A DNA stretch of 64,000 nt from Inia geoffrensis. Taxonomy: Eukaryota; Chordata; Mammalia; Artiodactyla; Iniidae. Location of the stretch: NCBI GenBank assembly GCA_036417435.1, contig CM070903.1:61542001-61606000 (forward strand). The letters run 5' to 3'. The translations under genes and the position numbers were made by a program. This document shows, in pieces, positions 13,116-26,879 of the stretch. Each line of letters starts with the position of its first letter. Within the stretch, counting starts at the first letter, position 1. A model generated the notes under the pieces. That model was given only the letters and a program-made list of their open reading frames with translations, was not told the DNA's origin and made no database searches.

Positions 13116-15539
13116 TGCATAGGCTGAAGTTCACATGAAAAAGGGCAAACAACCAGACCAAGGGGTAAGAAAACAATTTTCAGAGCAACACATGGTCCGA
13201 ATCTTAGTCCACTATCAACATGTTCAGGAAATAGCTTTCGAGGTCTGTTAGCCTACCTGTCCCTGCCCTGCGGGCACACTGAGAACTGGAAAGAGCTTCA
13301 GGAGTCAGTCCACATCGGACTTTTCCTCCTTTGCTTCTTGGTTTATGCTTGGGGGCCAGGTTTGAGGATGTAGATTCTGACTGGGATTTGTCCTGGGGAA
13401 GTGGCTCTTTCCTTCTTTTAGTTCTCTGACCCCAATCTAAGCAAAGTTATACACTCGTGTCCAAGAAGAGCCCGCACATTGGCATGCATCCACGTGTGCC
13501 TATCTTCTTAGGAAGTTCATAGACTCTGAGAGGGAGGCCCAGTCACGGTGCCAGTGGAGTTTAAGGCCTCCAGCTCAGGAATTCCTCCTCTGGAGGGAGG
13601 GGTTACACTCTGCCTAAAGTCTCTGCCTGTGCCACTACGCAAGGACACCATGTCTGCTGGGGAGTGCCACTCAGCATGTCAGCCAAGGATTATGAGGCTG
13701 CTTCAGGAGCCTAGGATCCAATCACCCCTCTGGGACCTGATGTCAGGAATAACATGGAATAGGCTACATTTAGGGGGGTTTCTTAAAATTGGAAAAAAAA
13801 TAGTCAGGGCTGCCTGGAGAGACCTACAATATTTCCCTGAAAAAAAAGATATACTTCCTTTTCCATGGGGTTAACTTCTCATGGTTGAAGTTCAGAATTT
13901 GTATGTGCATTTTCCATGCGACATGGGATTACACTCTGCAGCTCAGATTTATATACACCTTTCTTTCATTATCTCCTTTATATCCAAGTACCGGTTGAGA
14001 TATAAGGCAAAGAGACAATAAGTGATTATACAGGAAAGGAAATCATTACAGCAGAAAGCTGAATGACAAAGTTAATTTAGTTACCACTTCTTGAAATTCT
14101 TCACGTGGTGTTCTACGTGCCACACCAAGCTTTCTTAAAAATTATGTATGCCCTCATGTAATACTGTGTGAGATCTTGGCATAAAATTGACAACACGAAC
14201 CTAGCTAAAACCACTGAGGATAAATGAGAAGGAGGAAATTCTTTTTTGGAGTTGGAGAGGAAAGGAAAACCTCCTCAAGGTCCATTTTGACGTCAACTAT
14301 GAATTCATTGTTCCCTGTGAAATTATAAAAACTCGTATTCAAAATTCCTCCATGTGGTTGTTTGTATAATTTCCAGTAGTGAGAAAATAATTTTCTTATT
14401 TAGTTTTACAGTAATTTAATTGCAGAGCGAAATAACATTTCATTTAGTTGGCTCCAGAGCACCACCCTGAAGTAGGAGTAATTGCAGATACTGTGTGTCC
14501 AGGGGACTGTGGCCTTAGGGATGTGTTTAACCATCAAAGAGAACAATACAGACTAAATAAACAAGTTAAAAATGCCCCATAAATAATGAACTTGATGTCT
14601 TGTGACAATGCAGGAGTACATGAGAACAACATATAGGCTTGTTATTAGCAACTACTTGAATTGGATCTATCATGAAAGAAAGTCACAGAATGTGGCATTT
14701 AAAAAAAATGGGTTATGCTTTGAAATAACTTGTTTTAAAAGTTTTTAGAAAAGTTAAAGGCTCAAAGTTTATAATATCTGTCCTCTACCTAATGCTCAGA
14801 GATTACTGAGGGTTAGTGAACATTTGTGAAGTCATCCGAAGAGGATGTAACAATTTTTGCAAGACACTGGTTCTTACTAGCTACAGGGAAGAGAAACCAA
14901 TGTTGGGAAGAAGTAGAGAAAGAACTAATATAATAAAGTCACTGATTCTTTGGGCTTGGGTAGTGATTTCAAATTTCCTTTACATATATTTATCATCCCA
15001 GTTGTCCTGTAAAATGAGAGCTCTAATTCTCTCACCTTGCCTATTTAATTGTAGAGTCTCCCTTAGCACTGGTTTTTATTCTTCAGTCTATAAATGGGCT
15101 TAGGGCTGCTGTATCATAAAGATATTCACCACTCTGCTTTTGCATTACCTGTTCATTATTTCTTTTTAAAGTATTAAACTTTAAAAAAAAATGGTTCATT
15201 ACTGTTGGTGTTCCATTCATCCTGTGTGCTCCTGAACCCTTTTCTAAGGTGCCTGCGTGATGCATCGGACTCTGTTCTCTCGACAGCCTCTGGGAGGCTG
15301 CAGTAGCTGCACTGCCACCTTCTACCTTTCCTCTCCCTGCTGGTCTCTCTGCAATGTCCTGCTTTTCCTCCTATATATTAGACCATCTTTTCTTTCCCTC
15401 CTTTGCGGGTTCTTCATTTTCTTTCTCTTTCTTATCACGCAATATAAATATTTCCCAAGGTTCTATTTTCCTTTTTTTCTCTCAACAAAAATCTTCTTTG
15501 AATTTACTCCTACATTCATGGCTTAAAGTATGCCCCTCT

Positions 15540-16320
15540 TGGCCAAAGCATTTGGTAGCCCTAATTTCAAGTCATCCTGCTTTACTCCAGTACCCTATTT
15601 ATAATTCAATGTTAGTTGTCTGCGCAGGGTCTACCCCGGTATCTCATACTCCGCATTGTACAAAACTGAATTTTATTCTGTTCCTCTCATTATTTCCTTT
15701 TCACCTTCTCTCTTTGATATCTTGGAATTATCTTTGATGATTTCCTCTCTCTTACCTAATACTTTGTCAGCTCCTGGAGCTGCCCACCCTCATCCACAAA
15801 GTCTGTTGAAACTGGATCTTCCCCATCCCCCTGTCACCAGCCTCCTCAGGCTACCAATAATCTGGACAACTGACAAGGCTTCCTGGGCTCTGTCCTCTCC
15901 CTCGTCACCCGCTTCCACATCCAAGCACGCTCCACATCCCTGTTGCTAGATTAGATCTTCCCAAAGCAAAGTCCGGTTCATGGCAACCCCTACTTAAAAC
16001 CTTTCCACAGTTTTGCCCCAGAATACAAACACCTTATACCTTACCCTAATGCCTAACCTCCAATGAAATTCTATTCATCCTTCAAGAGACCTCAAATGGA
16101 ACCTTTACTGATAAACTGAACTGGATGTTAATGTTTATGAACTTTCTAACTTCTATCTAAGATAATGGTGATGTGAGGGCATGTACTAAGTCTTAGAATT
16201 CTTGATGGCTGGGTCTGTTTGCCTCCAACTTTCTACACCTGCAGAACTCAGTGTAGTGCCAGACACCTAAGATATACTCTACACATGGTTGCCAAGCCAG
16301 TGAATGAAGTCAATCGATAC
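15540..16320 (+). mobile_element. L2 LINE 3' fragment
   Basis: The landmarks are 'cttggaattatctttgatgatttcctctctctta', 'acttaaaacctttccacagttttgcccca', 'gcctaacctccaatgaaat', 'ttcaagagacctcaaatggaacc' and the terminus 'gaactcagtgtagtgccagacacctaag'. Divergence is high, as expected for L2. The open frames at 15354-15949 fall in this copy. Confidence 0.7.
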
Positions 16321-16499
16321 TCTTGTGCATCCAGGTAAACAGGGACGTAGCTTTAACCACCCTGCAGGGCAGTTGGTTGTGCATGTATCTGATCTTCTCC
16401 ATGCATCTCTCTAAGTCTCTGAGCACAGGGCTCCAGTTCATAAAACTGCATCCTGTACAATACCTAGGCTTGGTCCTCTACACGGAAAGCATTCAGTAA

Positions 16500-16830
16500 A
16501 CTGATGGATAAATAGTCCTGACTCCTCCTGACACCTATTCCTTCTTGGTCCAGGTCTAATGTCACCTTCCCTGCGAAGCCCTTTCCACTGCTTCAGGAGG
16601 TTGGGATCTTTTTGTGCATCACCAGACATTTTCATACCACATTTGTATGTCCCCTTTTACAGGTTTAAAAGTTGGGGAAAGTGTTTGGGAACATCATGAG
16701 TTCCTAAAGTGTGGGGATGGTATTTTGTTCGTATCTTCACCCCTGGTCCTAGCTGAGGTCTTGGCACAGACGCAGGGGTTCAACAGCATGTGATGCATGG
16801 CTAAATGGAGAAAGGCATGAGTGAACAAGG
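16500..16830 (+). mobile_element. L2 LINE 3' fragment (second piece)
   Basis: 'ccaggtctaatgtcaccttccctgcgaagccctttcc' and 'gagttcctaaagtgtggggatggtattttgtt...ggtcctagctgaggtcttggcac' follow the L2 3' end order. It is a tandem neighbour of the preceding L2 fragment and separate from it. Confidence 0.6.
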
Positions 16831-19800
16831 TTAAGAGTGACTTCCGGAAGTTACTGAGTCAAGTGGCTATGGAAGATGTCCAGTTACGTTAGCATTGTAG
16901 GGAGAGGACAATTTTTATTAAAAAGAGAAACACTCATAAAAAGAGGTAGAGTGTGACGTGAAACTTCAAGGCATATGATTTTTAAAAATAAATGTGTCCC
17001 CAGATATATTAAGTGGAAACTCTAGGAAGTTAGAGCAAATAAAAAAAAATTAACTGGCCTTCTAATGTATAAGTGTGGGATTAACACTGAAACCTCTAAA
17101 TACGAGGGTATCAAAGGTAATAAAAATAATTCTAAAGAGATTATGTATCAATTAACTCAGGAAAAGAAAGGTGACTTTTGAAAAGGGAAAGACAATCTTT
17201 AAAGAAATGAATCCACACTTAATAAGTAAGAGGTTTACTTGGTTAATGAAATAGCAGGAAAACAAGATTAAACTGTTAGCAATGAAAAGGTAAATATATA
17301 ATTCTTTATAGGAAGTAGAATAAAGAGGAATGTGAGACACTCTGGGGACAATGAGAGCATTTAGTTACATCAAAGATGCTCTATTTACTGTTTAACTGAT
17401 ATGGAATCTATGAGAAAATTAATAGCAAGCCATAGCATAATAACTATCTGTAGTGGCTTATTTCATCCCATTTTGACTCTATTTCTTCTGCAAATTAGTG
17501 TGACCCCAAAGTGTTTTCAGGATTGTCCAACTTGTCCTAAATTCCATAAATAAACTCTTTTAGAGGATGCTGTTTTTTGTCATGTCTCTATTACAGTTCT
17601 TCACAGATGGACCATTTTTGTCCTTCCAAAGTCTAAGAATAACTCTTTCAGTTATCAAGACATACCAAAATCCAGTTCAGCTGCTCCTGTGGGATTCCAG
17701 TTAGCTTAGACACATCTGCTGAGATACATGCATTTGAATCCAAATGAAGCTTTTGTTTGATGATACATTTTCAACATTTATGGAGGTTTTTTTGGGGGCG
17801 AAAATGTTTTTCATTTTTTGGCACTCCAAACAGAGATCTTCAGTTATAAACACTGCCTTCTGAGCACCTCCAGCAGAAATCCAATCTTTTCATGCGAACA
17901 GGTGCCTCAGGAAGTTTTTGGAAGGTTTTACACTGAATCAGCTTTCTGATTGGAAACTTCCTGAACACGCAGTCAAATTTGCCAAAGAGACCTTCAAACT
18001 TGCTTGAGCAGTTTTCACTCATACAGACATGCATTCACACGTACAGACAGCCCAAGTAAAAGCAATCAGAGCCCTGTAAAACTGAAGTCTTTTTCTTAAA
18101 GGTTAGATACTACACACAACCAAGCTAAACAAAAGGAATACACGACAGGAGAGAGAATGAAGAAATAGCAAGTACAGAGGTTCAAATTCTCCATAAGCAT
18201 GTTCCCCTTAAAGCTTGACCTGAGCATTTAGATGACACATCCCTTCAGTAAAAATTCTATCTCACCCAGTTTCAAATAAACCTTCAAGTATTTGTGTTCT
18301 TAAACACTGTACCTTAGAGTATTGCTACTAATCCTTTTTACTAACAAACTTGTTCAAACAGTTATTTTTGAAACACTTCCCTCTCTAACACAAATAGGTC
18401 AACCAGATTCAGATCTAAAGGAATTAAAAACACTGCTCTGTAAATCAGGGATTCTTTGGAAAAACCTCTATTTTACGTGAGTCCTTACAACTTTTCTTTT
18501 CCAGCTTGAATATAAACTGAAAAGCTGTTACAGAGTAAGACAACTTTTTAAGCCTTAAGCCTGAAGAGTTATTACAGAGAAAAGTCACTCCCCCATTGGG
18601 CATGCCCAGAATTCAGGGGGAAATCTGCTTTGAAGTTGTTCTGATGGCCCTGGACCAGATGCTCTAAGGTGGCCAAAAACCTCTGTCTACACCCACTTAG
18701 CAGATTTCTGGCTCTTTATCAGGGACTAAGGTTTATTTGCAGAAATGAATCATTTCCTTCAAAATATCCTTTACCCTATTTACATGCTTGCATATTCCTT
18801 CCATTTTCTTTTCCCCCTACAGCTTTACTAAGGGAATTAATTATCTAGAAGAACAGGAACATACAGTAAGTACATCTGAGATGCAGGATGAGGCACAGTA
18901 TGTCATCTATTAGGCCTGGCTAAGACCAGCAGCTGATGCTAAATGGGAAGGAACATGCACCAAATGTTTTTTAATCACAAAGTTAGTAATTAATTGCTCT
19001 TTAAAATACATTTTATGCTTCTTTCTGTCTGTGTACATGAAATGCACATTTATTACATGCCAAAAATTACAACATTATGGTTTAAATGTGACTGGCACGG
19101 AAGTCCGGAAATCAGAGTTAATGTTCCCACAGCAACTTTAATTCTGTCCGTGCGCACATGTAGAGCTCTAATCGTCTTCCGTTCCAGGATAACACATATA
19201 GATGGTTTGGGAAGGGAAGCTAAAGACCCATATCCTCAACTGTAGTTACAGGAAAAAAACAAAGGATAAAAGCTGTGCTCCTTTCCACGTACGTGGATGA
19301 AAAACAATGTCCCCACGCCTGGTGTTGTGTAATCCGGGAATGAAAGAATCTGCTATAATGCTGGGACTCAAGGGGACAGTTTCTTTTGCTGTGGGAACCT
19401 GAACTTTGCATTTCCTGACTTTGGGGTAATTAAAATGTCAGCCTTAATGTGGCATTAATGGAGTTTGCCATAAAAAATCCTCTTTGTTTTGTTCTCTAAA
19501 AAAATTGCTTAAAAGTTCACGCTGAACCAAGTGTACTGATATCTTTAGGCTTGGAGACTGAGGCAAAGGGGTGGGAGGGGGAAGCCCAATGAAGGTGGAC
19601 GGCAAGAGAGAGCCAAGGAAGGACCTACCCAACTCCTCGACAGTGCTCAGCCCGGCAGGGTCATGCTACCTACCGAGCTAAAGTTAAACCTACCCTCACC
19701 ACAGTTTGGTAATGTGTAAAGGTTAAATTAAAAATAAATAAAAACTGCTAATGCGTAAGCACATCTTGGCAAGGACACAAAAAATGAGACGATCTGATGA

Positions 19801-20794
19801 GGCCAGTGCAAAACCTGAGAAGGTAAGTAACCACGGATGTCAGCTTCCAACGAAACAAAGACATTGGACTTAGGTGGTTCTGCAGCCCAAAGCAGGCAGG
19901 CTGCCAACGGCGGTGGGATGGGGGTGGAGAATAGCTTCTCCCTTCAGTGGGAGCCTTATCTGGGGGAAAACAAAATGGGAGCATCTTTCACATGTACATG
20001 ACTGTGATGTGCTATGGCTTGATAGCTGTCAAGAAAGGTTTTCCCGTGGAGAGCTTCATCTGCTCTCCTGACTTGGTTTAGTCCTGTTAAGTGTTTAGAG
20101 GGAGAGCCTGGCTCGCCTCATGCTCAGCCTGTGCAGCCGGAACTGTTCTGTCAAACGCCTAGGGGTTTGGTACCCTTTGCATTCTGAAACTCATCCTAAT
20201 GCCTTCCGCTCCCATCATCTGCGTTTGTTTACCATGAGATTGTTAGAAATGGTGACGAGGTGACAAGCTAAGGGGTGATGGGGGAATATTGCTAAAAGGT
20301 GATTGTAGTGGGTGCACTGAAAAGCAGCACACATTTCAGTAGCGGTATTAACCTCATCATTTCACCGAGGAAAGCGTTTCTCAGCCATATTCCCTCCTGC
20401 TTTGACTTTTACTGGGATCTTCTGCTGAATTTGAAGTGGCTCGCAGGTTAAATAGCCAACTGAGAATTTAAGGGGTTGGACTTGTTCTCTTTGCTCCAAA
20501 ACACAGCCTGTGTCCTTCAGATGCAATAACGCCATGGCTTGCCCACTCTGATCAGTTCGTATGCAGAGCTGACTTTTCTTCTGTGGGGATGCTTACCCAT
20601 TGTGTTCTATAACCTCGTCACCAATATGAGTAGTTGAACATTTTCAAGATGCCTGTTTCGAGCTAGGAATGCCATCTCCGGGCTCAGAACTGAGAATGCA
20701 GGCTGCTCACAGTGAGGGCAAATCCACAGACATCCCCCTTTCCCCCTCCCCGTGTCTGAAAGAGGTAACTACTAAGCACAGCATTCATCTATCT

Positions 20795-20930
20795 GGGTGT
20801 CAATTTTCTCAGTTTTCTCATCTGTAAATTGGGAAGAATTATAATGACTGATGGGGAATGGACAATAAGGCATGACTAAGAATAATTTTGCTCAACACAT
20901 GACAAATAAAAAGGTGCTGTAAAAATTCAG
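20795..20930 (+). mobile_element. MIR SINE fragment
   Basis: 'ggtgtcaattttctcagttttctcatctgtaaattgggaagaattataatga' fits the MIR 3' half; the end is degraded. Confidence 0.7.
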
Positions 20931-21108
20931 GCACTTGTGAAAGCTTGGAACACCACATACTGGTGGAATGTTTCTGAAGTTAAAGATACTAACAAGTCAA
21001 GGGCACTATTTTTAAATGCCCCAAATCTGTTAGTTCTAAATAGAAACTGAATATTTTACCTTAAAGAAATTAGGCTTTTAAATTAATCTACGGTAAGAGT
21101 GACATTTG

Positions 21109-21113
<5 letters not shown>

Positions 21114-21145
<32 letters not shown>
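21114..21145. repeat. A32 mononucleotide run
   Basis: 32 consecutive A bases occur with no recognisable retroelement body on either side and no AATAAA just upstream. Confidence 0.95.
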
Positions 21146-21148
<3 letters not shown>

Positions 21149-23110
21149 TCTTGAATGCAAGAAGAGCATCCAAAAATCTTAACAGCTTAAAATAAACCTC
21201 TTTCCTGTCTTCTCTGAAGCAAACTCCAAATGGACAGATTTCTGTGAATCTTTCCTCAAAACAATTTTCTTCTAAGTGTAGGCTCAAATCAGGACAAACT
21301 ACAATCCAAATATATTTGGAGAAAAGTATAATCAATTTAAACAACAGGTTGGCACGGAGAAGACTTATACATCTTAATGGCAAAATCAGAAGGACCTTCT
21401 GAACAGCTGGAGATGAGGCTTCTCCTCCCTATTTGTTCTCCTTCCAACTGTATTCAGAGCTTACTGAGCTTGGATCCACTGGCTTCCTCAGGGTCACCAA
21501 GGGGCTGTGCCTTGTACATATTCCAAGCTAACACCATGGCCTAGTCAAATGATGCTTATGGTAAAGTATAATACACAGAGCCCAGTGCTCTTTCTATTCA
21601 GCAAAACATTCATTTTATTGTAATGGGATTTTTGGGCTAAGGCCATTCTATGTAATCTTCCCCATAAGCTGTGGCAGAAAGCCAGGCATTGGAGGTCTGC
21701 ATGCAGGAGCTCCAGGTCCTTCTCCACAGGAGCAGGCTACCTTCCTGGTAGGTAGGGACAGTACGCACATGTCTATGGGCACCGTGCCAGGCTATTTTCC
21801 AGTTCTTCCTGTAATTACTATTAGGCTGGAGACTGCCAGGCAAGAAGGCCAAGGATGTTACCATTTTGATGGTCCACTGAACACAGTCCCTGCTTCTGAC
21901 CCCCAAGCTTCTGTATGGAAGCAGCAGCTCTGTACAGCTTTACATGGGCTGCAGAGATTCGGAGCCTGTTATTTCTCATTTCGTTTTCTAGTGACAGCTG
22001 GAGTGTGGTCTCAGCTCAGTCACGAGTAGAAAAAGGCTCCTTCACCCAAACCCCAACCCCTTGGTCATGTCCCTTTATCCAGGGACTATTGTGATGAAGA
22101 AAGTAGGGAATGGAATGTCCCAGGCTCATTCACCTCTCACCCTTTTTGCAGAGTTACGTTTGCTTTGTCAGAAAAATAACAACAGGAGATTTAGAATCTC
22201 GTTTCCTAATTAATAATTTTTGCTTTGTGGACAGGATAAGTGGAGTCCTTTTTTGAAAATAAAACTTTCTTGGTCTTATCTTAATCCAAAGATGAATACG
22301 CCAGCTTTCTGCCTGACATCCACTGTGGAGATCAGTTCTGAATAGTTGTCGGGTATCTCAAGACTAAAAGGAATATTCTTTCCGATTGGACTCCAAGTGA
22401 TTCCATTCCTTTCCACTGTCAACACATGTGTTTCTTTCTCTCTGAAGTATTGAGTTACGTTTCAGAAAATACCTCCTAAACGTGATTTATCATCTTTCTT
22501 AAAATAGAATTTGAAGAAGTGACGACACTCAGATTAGTGGGAAGACAGCAAAAACAAACAGCAACGGAGTGATTTCAGTAGTGACAATCTCATTAAGCTG
22601 CCCGTTTCCAAATTTAGCCCATAGGCAGTTTTTTTAATTAAAAAATATTTTTAACCTAAATTCTTATTGGCTACATGAAGTCTGGGTGGCTTCTGAATTC
22701 TTGGAAGCCATTCTCTTTTCTTCTGTAAATTTATGCTGTCCTTTAACCACTTCAAAATAAATTAAAAATTGGAAAGACATAAATTCAGCCAAGCTACAAT
22801 AACTAATGCAAAGCTGACTTGTGTTATGTAATCTCAAAATGGAAGTTTCCTTTTGAGGTCCATATTTGGTTGTTCAATTTTGTCATGGTGGAAGTACCAT
22901 TATCCAGATCATGGGGGCAAAAGAATAATTAGAAAACAGCAACACGGCTTCTGTTTTTGAGTCAATGTTATGAAAGAGAATGTGATGGATGTAATTAATC
23001 AGCCTTTTGAGGCCAAATGGCTGGTCACCTGGTTTTGAAATACACTCTAGCTTTGAAAATATAGATGTTGGCTGACTCAAAATGGTGGCAAGTTACCTTT
23101 GGCTACTTTA

Positions 23111-23792
<682 letters not shown>

Positions 23793-23956
23793 CGTTCTAG
23801 CATTTGTCAGGAAGCTTAGAGACAGGACCCGTGGAGTAATGGGAGGAGCACTGGACTGGGAGTCTGGAGACTTGAGCTATGGTACTAGCTCTGCCTCTAA
23901 CTTGCTGTGTGGCCTTGGGCACCTCACTTCACCTCTCTGGGCTTCAGTTTCCTCAT
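23793..23956 (-). CDS. ZBTB20: ZBTB20 start-codon exon (5'UTR plus Met-Leu-Glu-Arg), partly antisense MIR
   Basis: The coding part is 23803 down to 23793: ATG CTA GAA CG, then a donor 'gtaaaacc' from 23792. Joined to the next exon (first base g), this reads Met-Leu-Glu-Arg-Lys-Lys, the N-terminus of long ZBTB20, in matching phase. An in-frame TGA lies two codons upstream of the ATG, with further in-frame TAA and TAG stops behind it, so this is the first usable start in its frame. The -3 base is C, a weak Kozak context. The 5' boundary is inferred: 'ccctttattttacag|atgagg' puts the acceptor AG at 23957-23958, inside a MIR element in antisense orientation. The exon would then be 164 nt and begin with a short upstream ORF (11 codons including the stop) in the same frame. 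The ATG and donor are well supported; the acceptor is less certain and the exon could extend further. Confidence 0.8.
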
Positions 23957-24012
23957 CTGTAAAATAAAGGGCTTGGATTAGAAGGCCTTAAAGGTTCCTT
24001 CCAGTTTTCAGT
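23825..24012 (+). mobile_element. MIR SINE, overlapping the ZBTB20 start exon in antisense
   Basis: 'gaggagcactggactgggagtctggagacttgagc', 'acttgctgtgtggccttgggcacctcacttcacctctctgggcttcagtttcctcatctgtaaaat' and 'ggattagaaggccttaaaggttccttccag' give a nearly full MIR core. The gene is on the other strand, so the transcript carries it in antisense, and the element supplies the likely acceptor site at 23957-23958. Confidence 0.93.
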
Positions 24013-25079
24013 TTCTAGTCATGGAACACATTATGTAACAGTCAACTTTCCTGCTGTTATTAGATTTTATTTTAGATCAACACATAATTTCAAATCACGA
24101 TCTAAATTTGCAGGTTGTACAGATGAGAGGGGTAGTGATGAAAGGATTTGTTAAAGCAGCAAATGAAAAGTGAAAAGAAGAGTTTAGACTCCAGTAGGTA
24201 AAGAAGGAAGGTGTCACACAGAGATCCTCTGTTCCAACTCTTTACCCACGTGAAGCTTAAGATTCCCTTTGTTTTTTGATTTAGTACATGATCCTGGAGT
24301 ACAGGAGTGTGATTGTGTGTTTGGGACTGTGTGTTTGAAAAGAGATGGGTGAAGGGAATTAGAAACTAATTGTCACTAATTGTTGTTTGGGACCAGGAAT
24401 AAGAAGTAAAACAGCTCAGCCATCAGTCAGCTCCTCTCCCTAGAACCATGCAACTGATGTAAATGAATAAATACTTAGCTTATGCTGCATGCACCCTAGG
24501 CCCTAGTCAAACCCAACTGGATTACTTGTCATACCCTGAGCATCCCCCCCAGTTTTCTTGGTTCTGTGCCTTTTTTATCATCATGTGTATGGTGAACAGA
24601 AAGAGTATTTTCTTTTATTTTTTTGGTAGGAGAATATGTGTGGTACAGAATTTGTTGTAAGTAGGTCTGTTCCCATGTTTCCCTTGTTTCTCTAAGCATG
24701 GCAATGGACTTGTTATACAGAATTTTTGTATTGAAATTTGTTGTACTGGGTAGTTAAATCTGCCCTTGCAGAATATGGTGTTATGATTAGCATGCTGTGC
24801 TTCTGGTCCAACAGGTTGTGAAATCAAATCTGCTTTTCCAGAGGGCAGGAGGCAGAGATGGCATGGTAAAGATGAAAATAGAAGGGAGGGCTTTCAGACA
24901 TATTTTTCAGGATGGAGGAAGCCAGTACAAAAGCAACAAATTGGATTCCTTTACCCACCCTTTGTTGAATGGGTGACTAAGGAACAAACCCCGAAATCTT
25001 GAGGGTCTGCATAGACCTTCAAGGAGCTTGTTTCTGGTTTTCAGTGTAGGGAAGTATCCGAGATCAAAGTTTCCAAAGC

Positions 25080-25480
25080 CCAACTCATTTTTTTCCCATG
25101 GAAACCAACGCTTTCTCTATGGTCCCTATTTCTATCACTGCTGTCTGTCACCAGGTTTGTCACCAGGTTGGAAACCTCAGGGTCATACACCTTCCTCTGC
25201 CTTAAAGCCAGTTTGTCAAGTCCTGACAATTGTGCTTCCTTCATATTTTGCACATCTATATTTCCATTGCTATCACCATAACACTTTTTATTCAGACTGT
25301 TGTTTACTTTCTGACTCCCATCCTCCTTGACTTCTCTACTCCCACAGCTTTGATTCACTAAATCTGAGATGACCACATTAGGCTGACAGTCAAGGTGAGT
25401 TCCATGTCTATGAGACTGTAAACTCTCTGAGGGTGAAAAAAATGTCATAGCTATTTCTGAATTCCCTGTGTTCACCCATT
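25080..25480 (+). mobile_element. Degenerate L2 LINE fragment
   Basis: 'ggaaacctcagggtcatacaccttcctc...ccagtttgtcaagtcctgac' and 'gagactgtaaactctctgagggtg' fit L2 order. The 156-codon minus-strand open frame here (25041-25511) is antisense to it and not a gene. Confidence 0.5.
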
Positions 25481-25499
25481 CGTTCCTTCTTCCTTCCCT

Positions 25500-25660
25500 C
25501 CCACTATTCATTTATTCATGTATTCATTTCACAAATACTTATGTGCTTATGATGTGCCAGCATGGGCTAGGAAATAAAACAAGCCTGGTTTCTGCCCTCC
25601 CAGATTTGCTGTCTAGTGTATACCGTTAAGCAGAGTTGCTTAGACAAAGCTGTCATTCAA
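25500..25660 (-). mobile_element. L2 3'-end fragment
   Basis: 'tattcatttcacaaatacttatgtgcttatgatgtgccagcatgggctaggaaataaaacaagcctggtttctgccctccc' is the reverse complement of an L2 3' terminus. Confidence 0.6.
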
Positions 25661-26786
25661 TATAGGTGTGTTGATGGAATAAAATTGAGTTGAAATTAAA
25701 GTATATTTTGAAAATAGTTATAGTCTGAATCCCAATTAAGTTTCCTATTCTTTATGCAGCAGGGAAATCTACATTGACTGGCTGCTTTTCCTTTGAATCC
25801 ATGAAGTGCATTTGATAAGAGTAGGACCACTTTGCCCGCTGAAGCTAGGCTGGTCCTCATGAATCATTTAAATATCGGGATGAAACACTGACAGACATCA
25901 CTTAACGGAAAAAAAAAATTATTTCTGATACTCATAAACAAGGCCTAGGCTAGTTTCAGATGTGTGCTTCAGGAAATTAAGGAAGCCTTCTTTCAAACAT
26001 GAGTACATGGTCAACCCACCAACATTACTCTTTTATTTTTAACTTTGCAAAAGTTGTATTGTTCTTTATATCAATGGCCTTGCTTCCTTCCCTAGATTTG
26101 ATCCTGCTTTCTAAATGACATATTTCTAACTGCACCATATTCTCCTGTTTGTTGTCTCAAGGGTCACCTCTGGAGAACATTCAGAGCACAGAGGCACTGA
26201 AACCACTTCTACAAACAGAAAATACTGAAAACAACCTTTGGGCTCAGCCCTTCATTTGCCTAATATCACTTTACTTGTCCTTAGACCACTGGGCCTTTTC
26301 CCAACTGCACAGATAACAGAGAGACACTCATTGTCCTTAGAAACAATTCATTTTCCATCTCACTCTCTAATAGTTCTCTTGTACTCCTTTTTCCAGACCT
26401 GAGAAACACTAAAACGTAGCAGCAATCTACATCTAGACATGCACAGATGCAGTTTTTTTGACCCTTTTGTTTTATTTTGCAGTTATTTTTGCAGTTCATA
26501 TTTTATTAAGGAGGAAAAAGCAAAGCCTGTAGTAATTAATTGAAAATACCTTCTTTGGCTGTGTAAAAGAATTATATAAGCACAGCACATCTGAGGGCAA
26601 GTCTCTCCAAGCCTCGGTGGCTGTGCACTATTCCCTGGAGCCTGTAGAGGGCAGCAGCACATCGGCGGACTCCAGGCAGCATGTCAGGCAAACTCCCCAC
26701 CACACCAGAACCTTCCTTCTGGTCACCATGCCAAAGGTTGGTTTGCCAAGCTCTGGCCGGCCGCTTAGCCTCTTTCTTTCTTTTCT

Positions 26787-26850
26787 CCCTCTCTCTCCCT
26801 CTCCCTCTCTCTCCCTCTCCCTCTCTCTCCCTCTCCCTCTCTCTCCCTCT
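26787..26850. repeat. 16-bp pyrimidine tandem array, four exact units
   Basis: The unit ccctctctctccctct occurs four times without change (26787, 26803, 26819, 26835). It is followed by imperfect 'ccctccctccctc' to about 26863. On the minus (gene) strand this is a GAGA-rich tract just downstream of a CpG-rich stretch. Purine-pyrimidine asymmetry makes triplex DNA possible. Confidence 0.95.
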
Positions 26851-26879
26851 CCCTCCCTCCCTCAATGTTAAAATTATAC

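Noticed and set aside
25041..25511. 156-codon minus-strand open frame
   Set aside because: It is antisense to a degenerate L2 fragment and its composition is explained by the repeat.
26572..26871. Arg-Glu or Ser-Leu-Pro repeat proteins on both strands
   Set aside because: They come from the 16-bp CT/GA tandem array and are not protein genes.
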